Source of the DNA: JAOUJD01 sp963811265
GTDB taxonomy: Bacteria; Pseudomonadota; Gammaproteobacteria; Burkholderiales; Burkholderiaceae_F
DNA: 64,000 nucleotides
NCBI GenBank assembly: GCA_963811265.1
Contig: CAWEQS010000025.1
Span: forward strand, 124,001 to 188,000
Reading direction: 5' to 3'
In this document: one piece after another, positions 10,387 to 18,635 of the stretch
Numbering within the stretch: position 1 is the stretch's first letter
How the letters are laid out: every line of letters starts with the position of its first letter
Program-made: the position numbers and the translations under genes
Notes under the pieces: generated by a model
Seen by the model: only the letters and a program-made list of their open reading frames with translations
What the model was told of the DNA's origin: nothing
Database searches by the model: none

Positions 10387-10860
10387 TCAGGCTCCCTGGG
10401 GTTCGAACTTCAGTGCGACGCCGTTGTTGCAATAGCGCTTGCCGGTCGGCCGCGGCCCGTCGTTGAAGACGTGCCCCTGATGGCCGCCGCAGCGCGCGCA
10501 ATGGTATTCGGTGCGGGGGAAGAGCAGCTTGTAGTCCGTGCGCGTGCCGACGGCGTCCGCGAGCGCCGCCGTGAAGCTCGGCCACCCCGTGCCGCTGTCG
10601 AACTTCGCCTCCGAGGCGAACAGCGCGAGTTCGCACCCGGCACAGCGGTACAGGCCGCGCCGCTTCTCGCCGTTCAGCGGGCTCGAGAACGGCGGCTCGG
10701 TGCCCTCGCGGCGCAGCACGTCGTACTGGTCCGAAGTCAGGCGCTTGCGCCACTCGGCTTCGGAAAGTCGGACCGCATCGGGGCGGGTGCTCTCGGCGGC
10801 GGTCGCTGCCCGGGCAAACCCGAGTGCGGCGAGGGCGGTCAGCAGATGGCGTCGGGTCAT
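10387..10860 (-). CDS. msrB: Peptide-methionine (R)-S-oxide reductase MsrB, exported
   Basis: 157-aa enzyme reducing the R-epimer of methionine sulfoxide. The N-terminus MTRRHLLTALAALGFARAAT resembles a short twin-arginine or Sec signal, so it is probably periplasmic. The domain starts near residue 30. Zinc-binding CxxC pairs are CAGC and CARC, and the catalytic Cys is in RYCNNG near the C-terminus. GGAG precedes the ATG at 10860. It is followed two bases later by msrA, a two-gene operon, and is divergent from the ABC permease at 11007. An in-frame upstream extension has no homology. Confidence 0.93.
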   Translation of the reverse strand: MTRRHLLTALAALGFARAATAAESTRPDAVRLSEAEWRKRLTSDQYDVLRREGTEPPFSSPLNGEKRRGLYRCAGCELALFASEAKFDSGTGWPSFTAALADAVGTRTDYKLLFPRTEYHCARCGGHQGHVFNDGPRPTGKRYCNNGVALKFEPQGA

Positions 10861-11006
10861 GGCGGTCTCCAGCGTGAATTGCGCTTCGTCGGCGCCCGAT
10901 CGGAAATCTGACGCCGCACGATGAACAGACATGCCGGGAAGGCGGGTGGTTCCGGGTATATTCGTCGCCTTCCCAAGGCCCGGCGCGACGGGCCGCTGGT
11001 CGCCCG

Positions 11007-11990
11007 ATGCTCGCATTCATCATCCGCCGGTTGCTGCAGGCCATCCTCGTGATGCTGACGGTGGCCTTCGTCGCCTTCCTGCTGTTCCAGTACGTCGGCG
11101 ACCCGGTGAACCAGATGCTCGGCCAGGATGCGACGCCCGAGGACCGGGCGCGGCTGCGCGCCGATCTCGGCCTCGACAAGCCCTTCTACTACCAGTTCGG
11201 CCACTTCATCGGCAACGTGGTGCAAGGGGACTTCGGCCTGAGCCTGCGCCAGGGCCGGAGCGTCTCGTCGCTGATCAAGGAACGGTTGCCGGCCACGCTC
11301 GAACTGTCGTTCATCGCGGCGCTGATCGCGCTGGTCGCCGGCATCCCGATGGGCGTCTACACGGCGCTCCGACGCAACTCCTGGTTCGCCCAGTTCCTGC
11401 TCGCCGTCTCGCTCGTCGGCATTTCGCTGCCGACCTTCCTGATCGGCATCCTGCTGATCCTCGTGTTCGCCGTGCAGCTCGGATGGCTCCCGTCCTACGG
11501 TCGCGGCGAGGTCGTGCAGCTCGGCTGGTGGTCGACCGGATTGCTGACGAGCGCAGGCTGGAAGCACCTGATCCTGCCCTCGATCGCGCTGGCGCTGTTC
11601 CAGCTGACCCTGATCATGCGGCTCGTGCGGTCCGAGATGCTGGAAGTGCTGCGGACCGACTACATCAAGTTCGCCCGCGCGCGCGGGCTGACGGACCACG
11701 CCGTCCACTTCGGCCACGCGCTGAAGAACACGCTCGTGCCGGTCATCACGATCACGGGCCTGCAGCTCGGCGGCATCATCGCCTTCGCCATCGTCACCGA
11801 GACCGTGTTCCAGTGGCCCGGCATGGGACTGCTCTTCATCCAGTCCGTGCAGTTCGCCGACATTCCCGTGATGGCGGCCTACCTCTGCCTGATCGCGCTC
11901 GTGTTCGTCGTCATCAACCTCATCGTCGACCTGCTCTACTTCGCGGTCGACCCTCGCCTGCGGATCGACCGCGCGGCGGCGGCGCACTGA
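11007..11990 (+). CDS. ABC transporter permease, DppB/OppB type
   Basis: 327-aa inner-membrane permease. Its first helix, MLAFIIRRLLQAILVMLTVA, is typical of DppB. About six membrane helices follow, and the EAA-loop segment contains DYIKFARARGL in the cytoplasmic loop that docks with the ATPase. A periplasmic region (about 45-95) follows helix 1. It begins the main transporter operon; its stop overlaps the next start (ATGA). A TATATT box at 10957-10962 in the msrB-permease gap could be a -10 element, though no good -35 is seen. Confidence 0.92.
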   Translation: MLAFIIRRLLQAILVMLTVAFVAFLLFQYVGDPVNQMLGQDATPEDRARLRADLGLDKPFYYQFGHFIGNVVQGDFGLSLRQGRSVSSLIKERLPATLELSFIAALIALVAGIPMGVYTALRRNSWFAQFLLAVSLVGISLPTFLIGILLILVFAVQLGWLPSYGRGEVVQLGWWSTGLLTSAGWKHLILPSIALALFQLTLIMRLVRSEMLEVLRTDYIKFARARGLTDHAVHFGHALKNTLVPVITITGLQLGGIIAFAIVTETVFQWPGMGLLFIQSVQFADIPVMAAYLCLIALVFVVINLIVDLLYFAVDPRLRIDRAAAAH

Positions 11991-13205
11991 TGGAAACCTA
12001 CCTCGGCGCTGCGCTGCGCGGGCCGCTGGCCGCGATCCTGCCGCATCACGAGGGGCTGACCGAGTTCCGGCGCGACCTGCATGCGAACCCGGAAATCGGG
12101 TTCGAGGAGCACCGGACCGCGGCGCTGGTCGCCGAGCGCCTGAAGTCTTTCGGCGTCGAGGTGCACACCGGGATCGGAAAGACCGGTGTCGTCGGCGTGA
12201 TCCGCGGCAAGGGGGAACGGACAGCGCCGTTCGATCGGGCTGCGCGCCGACATGGACGCGCTGCCGATGATCGAGGAAAACGAGTTCGCGCACCGGTCGA
12301 CGAAGCCTGAGCTCATGCACGGCTGCGGCCACGACGGCCACGTGACGATCCTGCTGGCGGCCGCGCGCTACCTCGCCGAGACGCGCGACTTCGACGGCAC
12401 CGCGTACGTGATCTTCCAGCCGGGCGAGGAAGGTTTCGCCGGAGCGAAGGCGATGATCGAGGACGGCCTGTTCACCCGCTTCCCGGCCGACGAGGTCTAC
12501 GCGCTGCACAACTGGCCCGGACTGCCGGCGGGAAAGATCGGGCTGAACAGCGGGCCCATGATGGCCGCTGCCGACCGCGTCGAGATCAGCGTATGCGGCA
12601 GGGGCGGCCACGGCGCGCACCCGCACCTGACGGTCGACCCGGTGATGGCCGCGGCGCACATCATCACGGCGGCGCAGTCCATCGTGGCGCGCAACGTCGC
12701 GCCGCTCGACAGCGCGGTGCTCAGCCTGTGCGCGATCCACGCCGGCAACCTGAACGCCTTCTCGGTGCTTCCGCGCGAAGCGAAGCTCACCGGCACCGTC
12801 CGCACGTTCAAGGCCGACGTCCAGGAGGTCGTGGAGCAGCGGCTGACCGAACTGGTCGAGTCGACCGCGCGGGCCTTCGGCGCCGAGGGCAGGACCATCT
12901 ACGAGCGCATCTATCCTGCGACGATCAACCATCCGGCCCAGGCGCGCTTTGCCGGCGACGTGGCGGCGCGGCTCGTCGGCGAGCACAACGTGATCCGCGA
13001 CCTGGAGCCGAGCATGGGCGCCGAGGACTTCGCGTTCATGCTGCAGGAGAAGCCCGGCTGCTACGTGCGCCTGGGGCAGGGCGGCGGACCGTCGAACTGC
13101 TTCCTGCACAACAGCCGATATGATTTCAACGACGCGGTGATCCCGCTCGGTGCCGCGTTCTTCGCGGCGCTCGCCGAGCAGCGGATGCCCCGCGGCTTTC
13201 ACTGA
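11990..13205 (+). CDS. M20 family amidohydrolase (hippurate/IAA-amino acid hydrolase type), one frame break
   Basis: About 404 aa after repair. It is a dinuclear-metal amidohydrolase that removes acyl groups from N-acyl amino acids. The N-terminal helix RRDLHANPEIGFEE, the metal ligands in ADMDALPM and HGCGHDGH, the catalytic FQPGEEG, and the C-terminal MGAEDFAFM and HNSRYDF blocks are all present. The frame changes within a run of five G at 12211-12215; removing one G restores GVIRGKG...SIGLRADMDA. The ATG at 11990 overlaps the permease stop (ATGA), so translation is coupled. Its place inside a peptide-type ABC operon suggests that it hydrolyses the imported substrate. It is paralogous to the gene at 34004-35194. 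Confidence 0.88.
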
Positions 13206-13226
13206 CGTTCCAGGGAGAAACCCCCG

Positions 13227-14847
13227 ATGAAGACACGACGCGATTTCGTACGCCTGGCCCGTGCTGTCCGTTCTGCTCGCCGGGGCACTGCTCGCCATTC
13301 GCCGCGGGCGTGCCGGCTGCGCAGGCGAAGACCTGCCAGTGCGCGAACCAGGGCGACGCGCTGTCGATGGACCCGCACTCGCTGAACGAGACCTGCAGCT
13401 CGCGTTCCCGGCAACGTCTACGAGCCGCTGATCGGGCTGCGGCAAGGAGCTCGAAGATCGTGCCGGCTGCTGGCGACGGACTGGAAGCAGACGTCGCCGA
13501 CGGACTGGCGCTTCAACCTGCGCAAGAACGTCAAGTTCCACGACGGCACGCCGTTCACCGCCGACGACGTGATCTTCTCCTACGAGCGCGCGCAAGGCGG
13601 CCGGCTCCGACATGAAGACCTACGTCGGCTCGATCAAGGAGGTCCGCAAGGTCGACGACCACACGGTCGACATGATCGTGACCGAAGCGCCGAACCCGAT
13701 CCTGCCGGACGTGTCGTGCAACTGGTGCATCATGCCGAAGAAGTGGTGCACGAGAACAAGCGCCGAGCGCCGGTCGACAAGCGCAAGGGCGTCGAGAACG
13801 CGGCGTCGTTCAAGGCCAACGGCACCGGGCCGTTCCGCCTGCAAGTCGCGCGACCCGGCATCCGCACGATGCTGCGTCGCAACACCGCCTACTGGGACAA
13901 GATCGAAGGCAACGTCCACCGAAGTCGTCTTCACGCCGATCGGCAACGCGTCGACGCGCGTCGCCGCGCTGCTGTCGGGCGAGATCGACATGATGGAGCC
14001 GGTGCCGGTGCAGGACATCGCCCGCATCAGCGCAACGCCGACGGCTGAACGTGCTGCAGGGGCCGGAGCTGCGCACGATCTTCCTCGGCATGGACCAGAC
14101 GCGCGACGAACTGCTGTTCTCGAACGTCAAGGGCAAGAACCCGTTCAAGGACAAGCGCGTGCGCCAGGCGTTCTACCAGGCGATCGACATCGAGGCGATC
14201 AAGACCCAGGTGATGCGCGGCGCGGCGACGCCACGCGGCGCTGATGGATAGCGCCCGGCATGGCGGGATTCCCGGCGGACCTCAACAAGCGCCTGCCGTA
14301 CGACGTCGAAGGCGGCGAGGAAGCTGATGGCCGAGGCCGGCTACCCGCAACGGCTTCGAGGTCGGCATGAACTGCCCGAACGACCGCTACGTCAACGACG
14401 CCGCGATCTGCTCCGCGGTCGCCGCGATGCTCGCCCGCATCGGGGTCAAGGTGAACCTGATGACCGAGACGAAGGCGCACCTACTTCCCGAAGATCCTGT
14501 CGCGCAACACGTCGTTCTACTGCTCGGCTGGACGCCGTCGGCGGCTACGACTCGCACGACCCGCTGTATTCGCTGATGGCGACGCCCGGCGCGGGCGGCC
14601 AGGGCCAGTTCAACCTCGGCAGCTACAGCAATCCGAAGCTCGACGAACTGACCGCGAAGATCGCAGTCCGAGACCGACCAGGCCAAGCGCAACGCGATGA
14701 TCCGCGAGGCGAACAAGATCCACCAGGACGACATCGGCCACATCCCGCTGCACCAGCAGGCGCTGGCCTGGGGCATGAAGAAGAACCTCGACCCTCGTCC
14801 AGCTCCCGTCGAACGACATCTTCGTGAAGTGGATGGTGCTGAAGTGA
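13227..14847 (+). pseudogene. ABC transporter substrate-binding protein, family 5, broken by many single-base indels
   Basis: Recognisable from start to end as a paralogue of the 8092-9672 protein: signal region near 13227-13330, then KTCQCANQGDALSMDPHSLN, RKNVKFHDGTPFTADDVIFS, KTYVGSIKEVRKVDDHTVD, VKGKNPFKDKRVRQAFYQAI, and the end NDIFVKWMVLK at 14845. The reading frame changes a dozen or more times, by both gained and lost bases, often in short homopolymers (extra C at aacgtccacc near 13915, extra C at cctacccgcaacg near 14345). Between breaks the protein sequence is well conserved and free of stop codons. This looks more like a poor consensus stretch than evolutionary decay. It sits in the operon between the amidohydrolase and the second permease. 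Confidence 0.85.
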
Positions 14848-14862
14848 TCGACTTCCGCTGAT

Positions 14863-14892
14863 GGACGCGGGCCGCTTGCGCGGTCCGCGTCC
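14863..14892 (+). other. Intercistronic hairpin between binding-protein and permease genes
   Basis: A nearly perfect stem, ggacgcgggccgc / gcggtccgcgtcc with loop ttgc, lies 15 bp after the binding-protein stop and about 37 bp before the permease start. No U-tract follows. In ABC operons such stem-loops commonly protect the binding-protein mRNA from 3' decay so that it exceeds the permease in amount; that role is inferred here. Confidence 0.5.
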
Positions 14893-14929
14893 GATGCCGT
14901 AACGCGACACACGCCGCTCGAAGACCACG

Positions 14930-15844
14930 ATGCAACAGGCTATCGCCCGATTCTGGGACAGCGACATCGCCTACAGCTTCCGGCAGTCGCCGGTGGCGAT
15001 CGGCGCGACCGTCGTCGCGCTGGTCATGGTCTTCTCCGCGGCGTTCGCGGCGTGGGTCGCTCCGCACAATCCGTTCGACCTGGCGACGCTGAACCTGCTC
15101 GATGCGTCGCTGCCCCCGGCGTGGGAGGAGGGCGGCCAGCCCCGGTTCATCCTGGGCACGGACGACCAGGGCCGCGACGTCTTCTCGGCGATCCTCTACG
15201 GCATGCGGCTCTCGCTCGCGATCGGCGTCGCGTCGGTCGTGCTGTCGATCGTCCTGGGCGTGGGCCTCGGCCTGCTCTCCGGGTACGTGGGCGGTCGCGT
15301 CGACGCCTTCATCATGCGCGTCTGCGACGTGATGCTGTCGTTCCCGGCGATCCTCGTCGCGCTGCTGATCGACGGCGTGGCGCGCGCCGCGCTGCCGCGC
15401 GAGGCGCACAGTGAAGTGGCCTACGCGGTGCTGGTGCTCGCCATCGCCCTGTCCGGCTGGGTGCAGTACGCCCGCACGGTGCGCGGTTCGACGCTGGTCG
15501 AGAAGAACAAGGAGTACGTCCAGGCGGCACGGGTCATCGGCGTTTCTCCGCTCGCGATCATGGGCAAGCACGTGCTGCCGAACGTGCTGGGTCCGGTGCT
15601 CGTGCTGGGCACGGTCCACGTCGCCACGGCGGTGCTGACCGAGGCCACGCTGTCCTTCCTCGGGGTCGGCGTCCCGCCGACCACGCCGTCGCTGGGCACG
15701 CTGATCCGGATCGGCCAGGAGTTCCTGTTCTCCGGCGAGTGGTGGATCACGATCTTCCCCGGCCTCGCCCTCGTCCTGTTCGTGCTGTCGGTGAACCTGC
15801 TCGGCGACTGGCTGCGCGACGCCTTGAACCCGAAGCTGCGGTGA
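14930..15844 (+). CDS. ABC transporter permease, DppC/OppC type
   Basis: 304-aa inner-membrane permease. An N-terminal cytoplasmic stretch with FRQSPVA is followed by a first helix at about 23-45. A periplasmic loop carries ILGTDDQGRDVFSAILYGMR, a DppC hallmark. Five further helices follow, with the EAA loop YVQAARVIGVSPLAIMGKHV contacting the ATPases. The ATG at 14930 gives the family-typical N-terminus. It pairs with the permease at 11007-11990 to form the channel. Confidence 0.92.
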   Translation: MQQAIARFWDSDIAYSFRQSPVAIGATVVALVMVFSAAFAAWVAPHNPFDLATLNLLDASLPPAWEEGGQPRFILGTDDQGRDVFSAILYGMRLSLAIGVASVVLSIVLGVGLGLLSGYVGGRVDAFIMRVCDVMLSFPAILVALLIDGVARAALPREAHSEVAYAVLVLAIALSGWVQYARTVRGSTLVEKNKEYVQAARVIGVSPLAIMGKHVLPNVLGPVLVLGTVHVATAVLTEATLSFLGVGVPPTTPSLGTLIRIGQEFLFSGEWWITIFPGLALVLFVLSVNLLGDWLRDALNPKLR

Positions 15845-15881
15845 CGGGTCGAACGCCATGGCACTGAACGGGGAGGTCCCC

Positions 15882-16286
15882 ATGAAACTTCGACTGACGG
15901 TGGCTGCGGTCGCCCTGGCGGCGGCGGGCTGTGCCACGAACTTCTCCTACATCGACGGCAACCGCTACTTCAGGACCGATATCAACGCCCACTCGGTCAT
16001 CGTGCTCGACATCGACGGCAAGAGCGAGATCCGGAACCCGGTGATGGTCGAGCCGGGCGTGCGGGTGGTCCGGGTCCAGGGTCCCGCGGCCCCGGGCTTC
16101 CGCTTCGGCCAGGACCGGACCATCACGATCGACGTGAAGCCTTGCACGCACTACTACCTCAAGGCGGTGACGCCCAACTCGATCTCGGCGGAATTCACCG
16201 CGATGATCGACTTCGAGGAGCCGATCGCTGGATGCAAGGGAAGAGACGGCGGAACCGAAGTGCCCACAGGAGATTCGAAACGATGA
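15882..16286 (+). CDS. Small lipoprotein of unknown function in the ABC operon
   Basis: 134-aa protein. GGGAGG precedes the ATG at 15882. The lipoprotein signal KLRLTVAAVALAAAGCAT places the lipidated Cys near residue 18. The mature part is a short beta-rich domain (YIDGNRYFRTDINAHSVIVL, later ITIDVKPCTHYYLKAVTPN), perhaps a small envelope-bound beta-sandwich. I do not recognise the family. It is translationally coupled to the next small gene (ATGA overlap at 16283-16286) and lies between permease and ATPase genes, so it may be an accessory envelope component of the transporter (inference). Confidence 0.75.
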   Translation: MKLRLTVAAVALAAAGCATNFSYIDGNRYFRTDINAHSVIVLDIDGKSEIRNPVMVEPGVRVVRVQGPAAPGFRFGQDRTITIDVKPCTHYYLKAVTPNSISAEFTAMIDFEEPIAGCKGRDGGTEVPTGDSKR

Positions 16287-16451
16287 AGAAGATCCTGGCG
16301 GCCCTGGCGGCGATGGCTGGGCTGCCGGCCGGCCTCGTCGTGGCGGTACCACACGACCGCCAGCGGCAAGTGGGACCCGGTCGTCCAGTCGGTCGAGGAC
16401 ATCGGCGAGTGCAAGAAGAAGTTCATGCAGGGCCAGCCGGCCAGGAAGTGA
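16283..16451 (+). CDS. Putative 55-aa secreted peptide, one frame break
   Basis: The start overlaps the lipoprotein stop. It begins MKKILAALAAMAGLPAGLVV, a compact signal sequence. Dropping one base near 16339-16346 continues the frame into WRYHTTASGKWDPVVQSVED and then CKKKFMQGQPARK, stopping at 16451, five bases before the ATPase start. The unrepaired frame instead overruns into the ATPase gene with a Pro/Arg-rich reading, which argues for the repair. The mature peptide has one Cys and a Lys-rich end. Family unknown. It is too short to be found reliably by gene callers. Confidence 0.5.
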
Positions 16452-16455
16452 GTCC

Positions 16456-17445
16456 GTGAGCAAGGGACCCCTCCTCGAAGTCCGCGACCTGCGCGTCGAA
16501 TTCCCGACGCGGCGCGGCACGCTCGTCGCGGTCGACGGCATTTCGCTGTCGATCGAGCCCGGCGAAGTGCTCGGCGTCGTCGGCGAATCGGGCGCGGGAA
16601 AGTCGATGACCGGGGCCGCCGTCATCGGGCTGCTGGAGCCGCCGGGGCGCATCGCCTCGGGCGAGGTCAGGCTCAACGGCCTGCGCATCGACAACCTGCC
16701 CTATGAAGAGATGCGCAAGATCCGCGGACGCGAGATCGGCGCGATCTTCCAGGACCCGCTGACCTCGCTGAATCCGCTCTACACGGTCGGGCAGCAGCTG
16801 ATCGAGACGATCACGACCCACCTGAACATGTCGACGTCCAAGGCGCGGACGCGGGCGATCGAACTCCTCGCGTCCACCGGCATTCCGGCGCCGGATCGCC
16901 GCATCGATCACTACCCGCACCAGTTTTCGGGCGGCATGCGCCAGCGCGTCGTGATCGCGCTCGCGCTGGCCGCGGAGCCCAAGCTGGTCATCGCCGACGA
17001 GCCGACCACGGCGCTCGACGTGTCGATCCAGGCGCAGATCATCGCGTTGCTGAAGAAGCTGTGCCACGATCATGGAACGGCCGTCATGCTCGTGACGCAC
17101 GACATGGGAGTGATCGCCGAGACCGCGGACCGGGTCGCGGTCATGTACGCGGGACGGATCGCCGAGATCGGACCCGTCGCCGACGTGATCCATCGGCCGC
17201 AGCACCCGTACACCGTCGGACTCATGGGTTCGATCCCGACCTTCACGGGCGAGCACGAACGACTGGCCCAGATCGAAGGATCGATGCCGCGCCTGACCGA
17301 GATCCCGGACGGCTGCGCCTTCCACCCCCGCTGCGCGCACGCATTCGATCGCTGCCGGCGCGAACGCCCTGAACTGCTTCCCGCGGGCACGTCGCAGGCG
17401 TCGTGCTGGCTGCACGATGCCGCCGGGAACAGGGTGGCGGCATGA
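16456..17445 (+). CDS. ABC transporter ATP-binding protein, DppD/OppD type
   Basis: 329-aa ATPase. Walker A is GVVGESGAGKSMT (near residue 40), Q-loop IFQDPLTSLNPLYTVGQQL, signature FSGGMRQRVVIALAL, and Walker B LVIADEPTTALDV, followed by the switch His in VTHD. The C-terminal oligopeptide-transporter extension has the cysteines of an Fe-S or structural cluster (CAFHPRCAHAFDRCRRERPE). The start is GTG at 16456. It couples ATP hydrolysis to import together with the 17514-18557 ATPase. Confidence 0.94.
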   Translation: MSKGPLLEVRDLRVEFPTRRGTLVAVDGISLSIEPGEVLGVVGESGAGKSMTGAAVIGLLEPPGRIASGEVRLNGLRIDNLPYEEMRKIRGREIGAIFQDPLTSLNPLYTVGQQLIETITTHLNMSTSKARTRAIELLASTGIPAPDRRIDHYPHQFSGGMRQRVVIALALAAEPKLVIADEPTTALDVSIQAQIIALLKKLCHDHGTAVMLVTHDMGVIAETADRVAVMYAGRIAEIGPVADVIHRPQHPYTVGLMGSIPTFTGEHERLAQIEGSMPRLTEIPDGCAFHPRCAHAFDRCRRERPELLPAGTSQASCWLHDAAGNRVAA

Positions 17446-17476
17446 ACGCCGCACGGCCGCTCCGAAGGCGTTCGCT

Positions 17477-17508
17477 CCCCTTGGGGGACGGCGCGCAGCG
17501 CCAAGGGG
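17477..17508. repeat. Composite palindromic repeat ahead of the second ATPase gene
   Basis: Outer arms ccccttgg (17477-17484) and ccaagggg (17501-17508) enclose a smaller inverted repeat ggcgc-gca-gcgcc. Elements of this ccttgggggacggcgcgcag type are common dispersed intergenic repeats in Comamonadaceae and related Burkholderiales, to my knowledge. Here it lies between the ATPase stop at 17445 and the next start at 17514. If translation began at the upstream ATG (17442), the repeat would be inside the coding sequence. Confidence 0.6.
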
Positions 17509-17513
17509 GCACG

Positions 17514-18557
17514 ATGAGCGCAGTCCTGAAGGAACCGCCGAACCCGGCAGCTGCGGGCTCAGCCATCGTGCAGGCCGAGGGACTGTCGAAGACCTTCGAC
17601 GTCTCGCCGCCCTGGCTCAACCGCGTGCTCGAGCGCAAGGGCCGGTCGGTGCTGCACGCCGTCGACGGGGTGACGTTCGACATCCAGCGCGGCGAGACGC
17701 TGTCGCTGGTCGGCGAGTCGGGTTGCGGCAAGTCCACCGTCGCCCGGTTGCTGGTGGGGCTCTATGCGCCGTCGGCCGGCCGGGTGCGCTTCTTCGGCCA
17801 CGACCTGTCGGAGCTGAACACCGAGGCCGGCCGCAGCCTGCGGCAGAAGCTGCAGATGATCTTCCAGGATCCGTACGCGAGCCTGAACCCGCGCTGGCGG
17901 GTCGCGGACATCATCGCGGAGCCGCTGCGCGCGCACGGGTTGATGAAGGACCCGGCGCAGGTCATGGCGCGCGTCGACGAACTCCTGCAGCAGGTGCGCC
18001 TGTCCCCGGCCGACAAGGTGAAGTACCCGCACCAGTTCTCCGGCGGCCAGCGGCAGCGGCTGTCGATCGCGCGGGCGCTGGCCACCAAACCGGAGTTCCT
18101 CGTGTGCGACGAACCGACGTCGGCGCTCGACGTCTCCGTGCAGGCCCAGGTGCTGAACCTGATGAAGGACCTGCAGCGCGAGATGGGCCTCACGTACCTC
18201 TTCATCTCGCACAACCTTGCGGTCGTCCACCACATCTCGGACCGCGTCGGCGTCATGTACCTCGGCCGCATCGTCGAACTCGCGACGCGCCGGACGCTGT
18301 TCGCCACGCCGCGGCATCCCTACACGCGGCTGCTGCTCGACGCGATCCCGGACCTCGAGATGTCGGGCCGTGCCCGCACGCCGGTCGGCGGCGAAGTGCC
18401 GAATCCTCTCAATCCGCCCAGCGGCTGCACGTTCCACCCGCGCTGCCCGCACGCCAACGAGCGCTGCCGGCGCGAGGCGCCGGTGCTGAAGGTCTACCGG
18501 CACGCGGGCGGCGAGAGCCAGGCCGCATGCCACGCGGTGGAGGAAGGCCGCATCTAG
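17514..18557 (+). CDS. ABC transporter ATP-binding protein, DppF/OppF type
   Basis: 347-aa ATPase and last gene of the transporter operon. Walker A is LVGESGCGKSTVAR, Q-loop IFQDPYASLNPRWRV, signature FSGGQRQRLSIARAL, and Walker B FLVCDEPTSALDV, followed by the switch His in FISHN. The C-terminal Cys motif is CTFHPRCPHANERCRREAP. The ATG at 17514 follows GGGGGC and lies after a palindromic repeat. An in-frame ATG at 17442 overlapping the preceding stop would add 24 residues encoded by the repeat and is less likely. Confidence 0.92.
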   Translation: MSAVLKEPPNPAAAGSAIVQAEGLSKTFDVSPPWLNRVLERKGRSVLHAVDGVTFDIQRGETLSLVGESGCGKSTVARLLVGLYAPSAGRVRFFGHDLSELNTEAGRSLRQKLQMIFQDPYASLNPRWRVADIIAEPLRAHGLMKDPAQVMARVDELLQQVRLSPADKVKYPHQFSGGQRQRLSIARALATKPEFLVCDEPTSALDVSVQAQVLNLMKDLQREMGLTYLFISHNLAVVHHISDRVGVMYLGRIVELATRRTLFATPRHPYTRLLLDAIPDLEMSGRARTPVGGEVPNPLNPPSGCTFHPRCPHANERCRREAPVLKVYRHAGGESQAACHAVEEGRI

Positions 18558-18635
18558 TTGCGTGCCTCGGGTTCCTTGACTTGTCGGTTCCGTGTCTTCA
18601 CCTGTCCGCGGGATCGCCGCCGCCATGAGTCCTCG

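Noticed and set aside
10857..13613. 918-aa reverse reading opposite the permease and amidohydrolase
   Set aside because: Low-complexity antisense shadow; the forward strand encodes recognised proteins over the whole stretch.
17442..17513. Alternative ATG start of the second ATPase overlapping the first ATPase stop
   Set aside because: The added residues are encoded by a palindromic repeat; the ATG at 17514 has a better ribosome-binding site.
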